From DAOVDI01 sp965373045 (GTDB lineage: Bacteria > Acidobacteriota > Aminicenantia > Aminicenantales > Aminicenantaceae): a stretch of DNA of 23,394 bases. Below are positions 22,973-23,394 of this stretch, one piece after another. Position 1 is the stretch's first letter, and every line of letters starts with the position of its first letter. The stretch covers positions 1-23,394 of the forward strand of contig CBDVEQ010000013.1 in the NCBI GenBank assembly GCA_965373045.1. Direction: 5' to 3'. Position numbers and translations under genes: made by a program. A model generated the notes under the pieces. It had not been told where the DNA came from. It ran no database searches and was given only the letters and a program-made list of their open reading frames with translations.

Positions 22973-23394
22973 CCTTTTGAGAGTAAAATATGTCCGAGAA
23001 CATCCTTTACACGGGACAGATAATGAAGGGCATTTATTTTGGATGGTGGAATGCCGTTTTTTTGCGCGAGCATCTCTCTTGGGGGGAAAAGGGTTCTAAA
23101 AATAAATTTTATTTTATCTAAAGGTTTTTTATTCATCGCTAAGTGAACAAAATAGCTGAGACCTGAAGAAGATCTGTTTTCTGCCAATAGAGAAAGAAAT
23201 TTCCTCTCACCTAATTTAAATTTCTTTGGTTTAAGTTTGTCTAAAATATCAGTTGGAATCTCTGTGTGAAGGACTCTATTGACCGCATAAAGTCCGCAGT
23301 AAACCATCCTTTCCAGGCCAAAATTATAGCTTTCTTTGACTAAGTCATCCCAATCTATTTTGTTTCGGTGGAAGTAAATAGCCCGGCTGATGTC
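22969..23394 (-). CDS. Nucleotidyltransferase-family protein (NTP_transf_5-like), C-terminal part; 5' end beyond window
   Basis: The frame is open to the right edge, so at least 141 residues of C-terminus are visible and the start is missing. The edge-proximal part reads DISRAIYFHRNKIDWDDL, then KESYNFGLERMVYCGLYAVNRVL, then IPTDILDKLKPKKFKLGERKF. This resembles the helical C-terminal half of the 'uncharacterised nucleotidyltransferase' family (PF14907), where the DI-x-R and W-x-x-L-x-x-x-A/S pattern follows the catalytic domain. The catalytic half would lie to the right. Internal ATGs such as the one at 23307 are not the start, because the conserved sequence continues upstream of it. In other genomes, as I recall, such genes occur near glycan and peptide-export loci; here it faces the ABC exporter genes. 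Confidence 0.65.
   Translation of the reverse strand, partial: DISRAIYFHRNKIDWDDLVKESYNFGLERMVYCGLYAVNRVLHTEIPTDILDKLKPKKFKLGERKFLSLLAENRSSSGLSYFVHLAMNKKPLDKIKFIFRTLFPPREMLAQKNGIPPSKINALHYLSRVKDVLGHILLSKG

Overview
The window looks like part of a chromosome from a Gram-negative bacterium. It carries a Wzm/Wzt-type polysaccharide exporter and a DUF5916-type outer-membrane barrel protein, together with housekeeping genes (mfd, F-type ATP synthase, folC, accD). DUF5916 proteins, a split ATP synthase operon and this density of glycan genes would fit an Aminicenantota/Acidobacteriota-like lineage. That placement is an inference from gene content only. There is no rRNA, tRNA, CRISPR array, insertion sequence or prophage that I can support.

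Positions 1-17095 are read on the minus strand, so transcription runs right to left. In transcription order: a DASS/SLC13 anion symporter (TTG start), an APS-kinase-like protein with changed catalytic positions, and a receiver-only protein whose phospho-acceptor Asp is Glu; then accD-folC with a 4-nt overlap; then an F-type ATP synthase operon b, b', delta, alpha, gamma, beta, epsilon that lacks the a and c subunits. The ATP synthase run continues by a 4-nt overlap into a TrmN6-type methyltransferase and then into wzm and wzt. A DUF5916 outer-membrane protein and the N-terminal 368 codons of mfd (cut by the window edge) follow.

From 17172 to 22972 transcription is on the plus strand. A polyprenyl-linked-sugar type GT2 glycosyltransferase, a GT4 glycosyltransferase and a SDR sugar epimerase/reductase form a tight glycan cassette. 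After it come an apparent remnant of a CDGSH iron-sulfur gene, a low-molecular-weight protein tyrosine phosphatase, and an ABC-2 type exporter pair. A nucleotidyltransferase-fold gene enters from the right edge on the minus strand and meets the exporter gene tail-to-tail, with the two stop codons overlapping.

The main themes are energy (ATP synthase), fatty-acid and folate metabolism, and cell-surface glycan synthesis and export. The most unusual part is the three-gene module at 14588-17095. There an anion transporter of the sulfate/dicarboxylate family sits beside a probable non-canonical APS kinase and a probable non-phosphorylatable receiver. I found no clear-cut new defence or mobile system.
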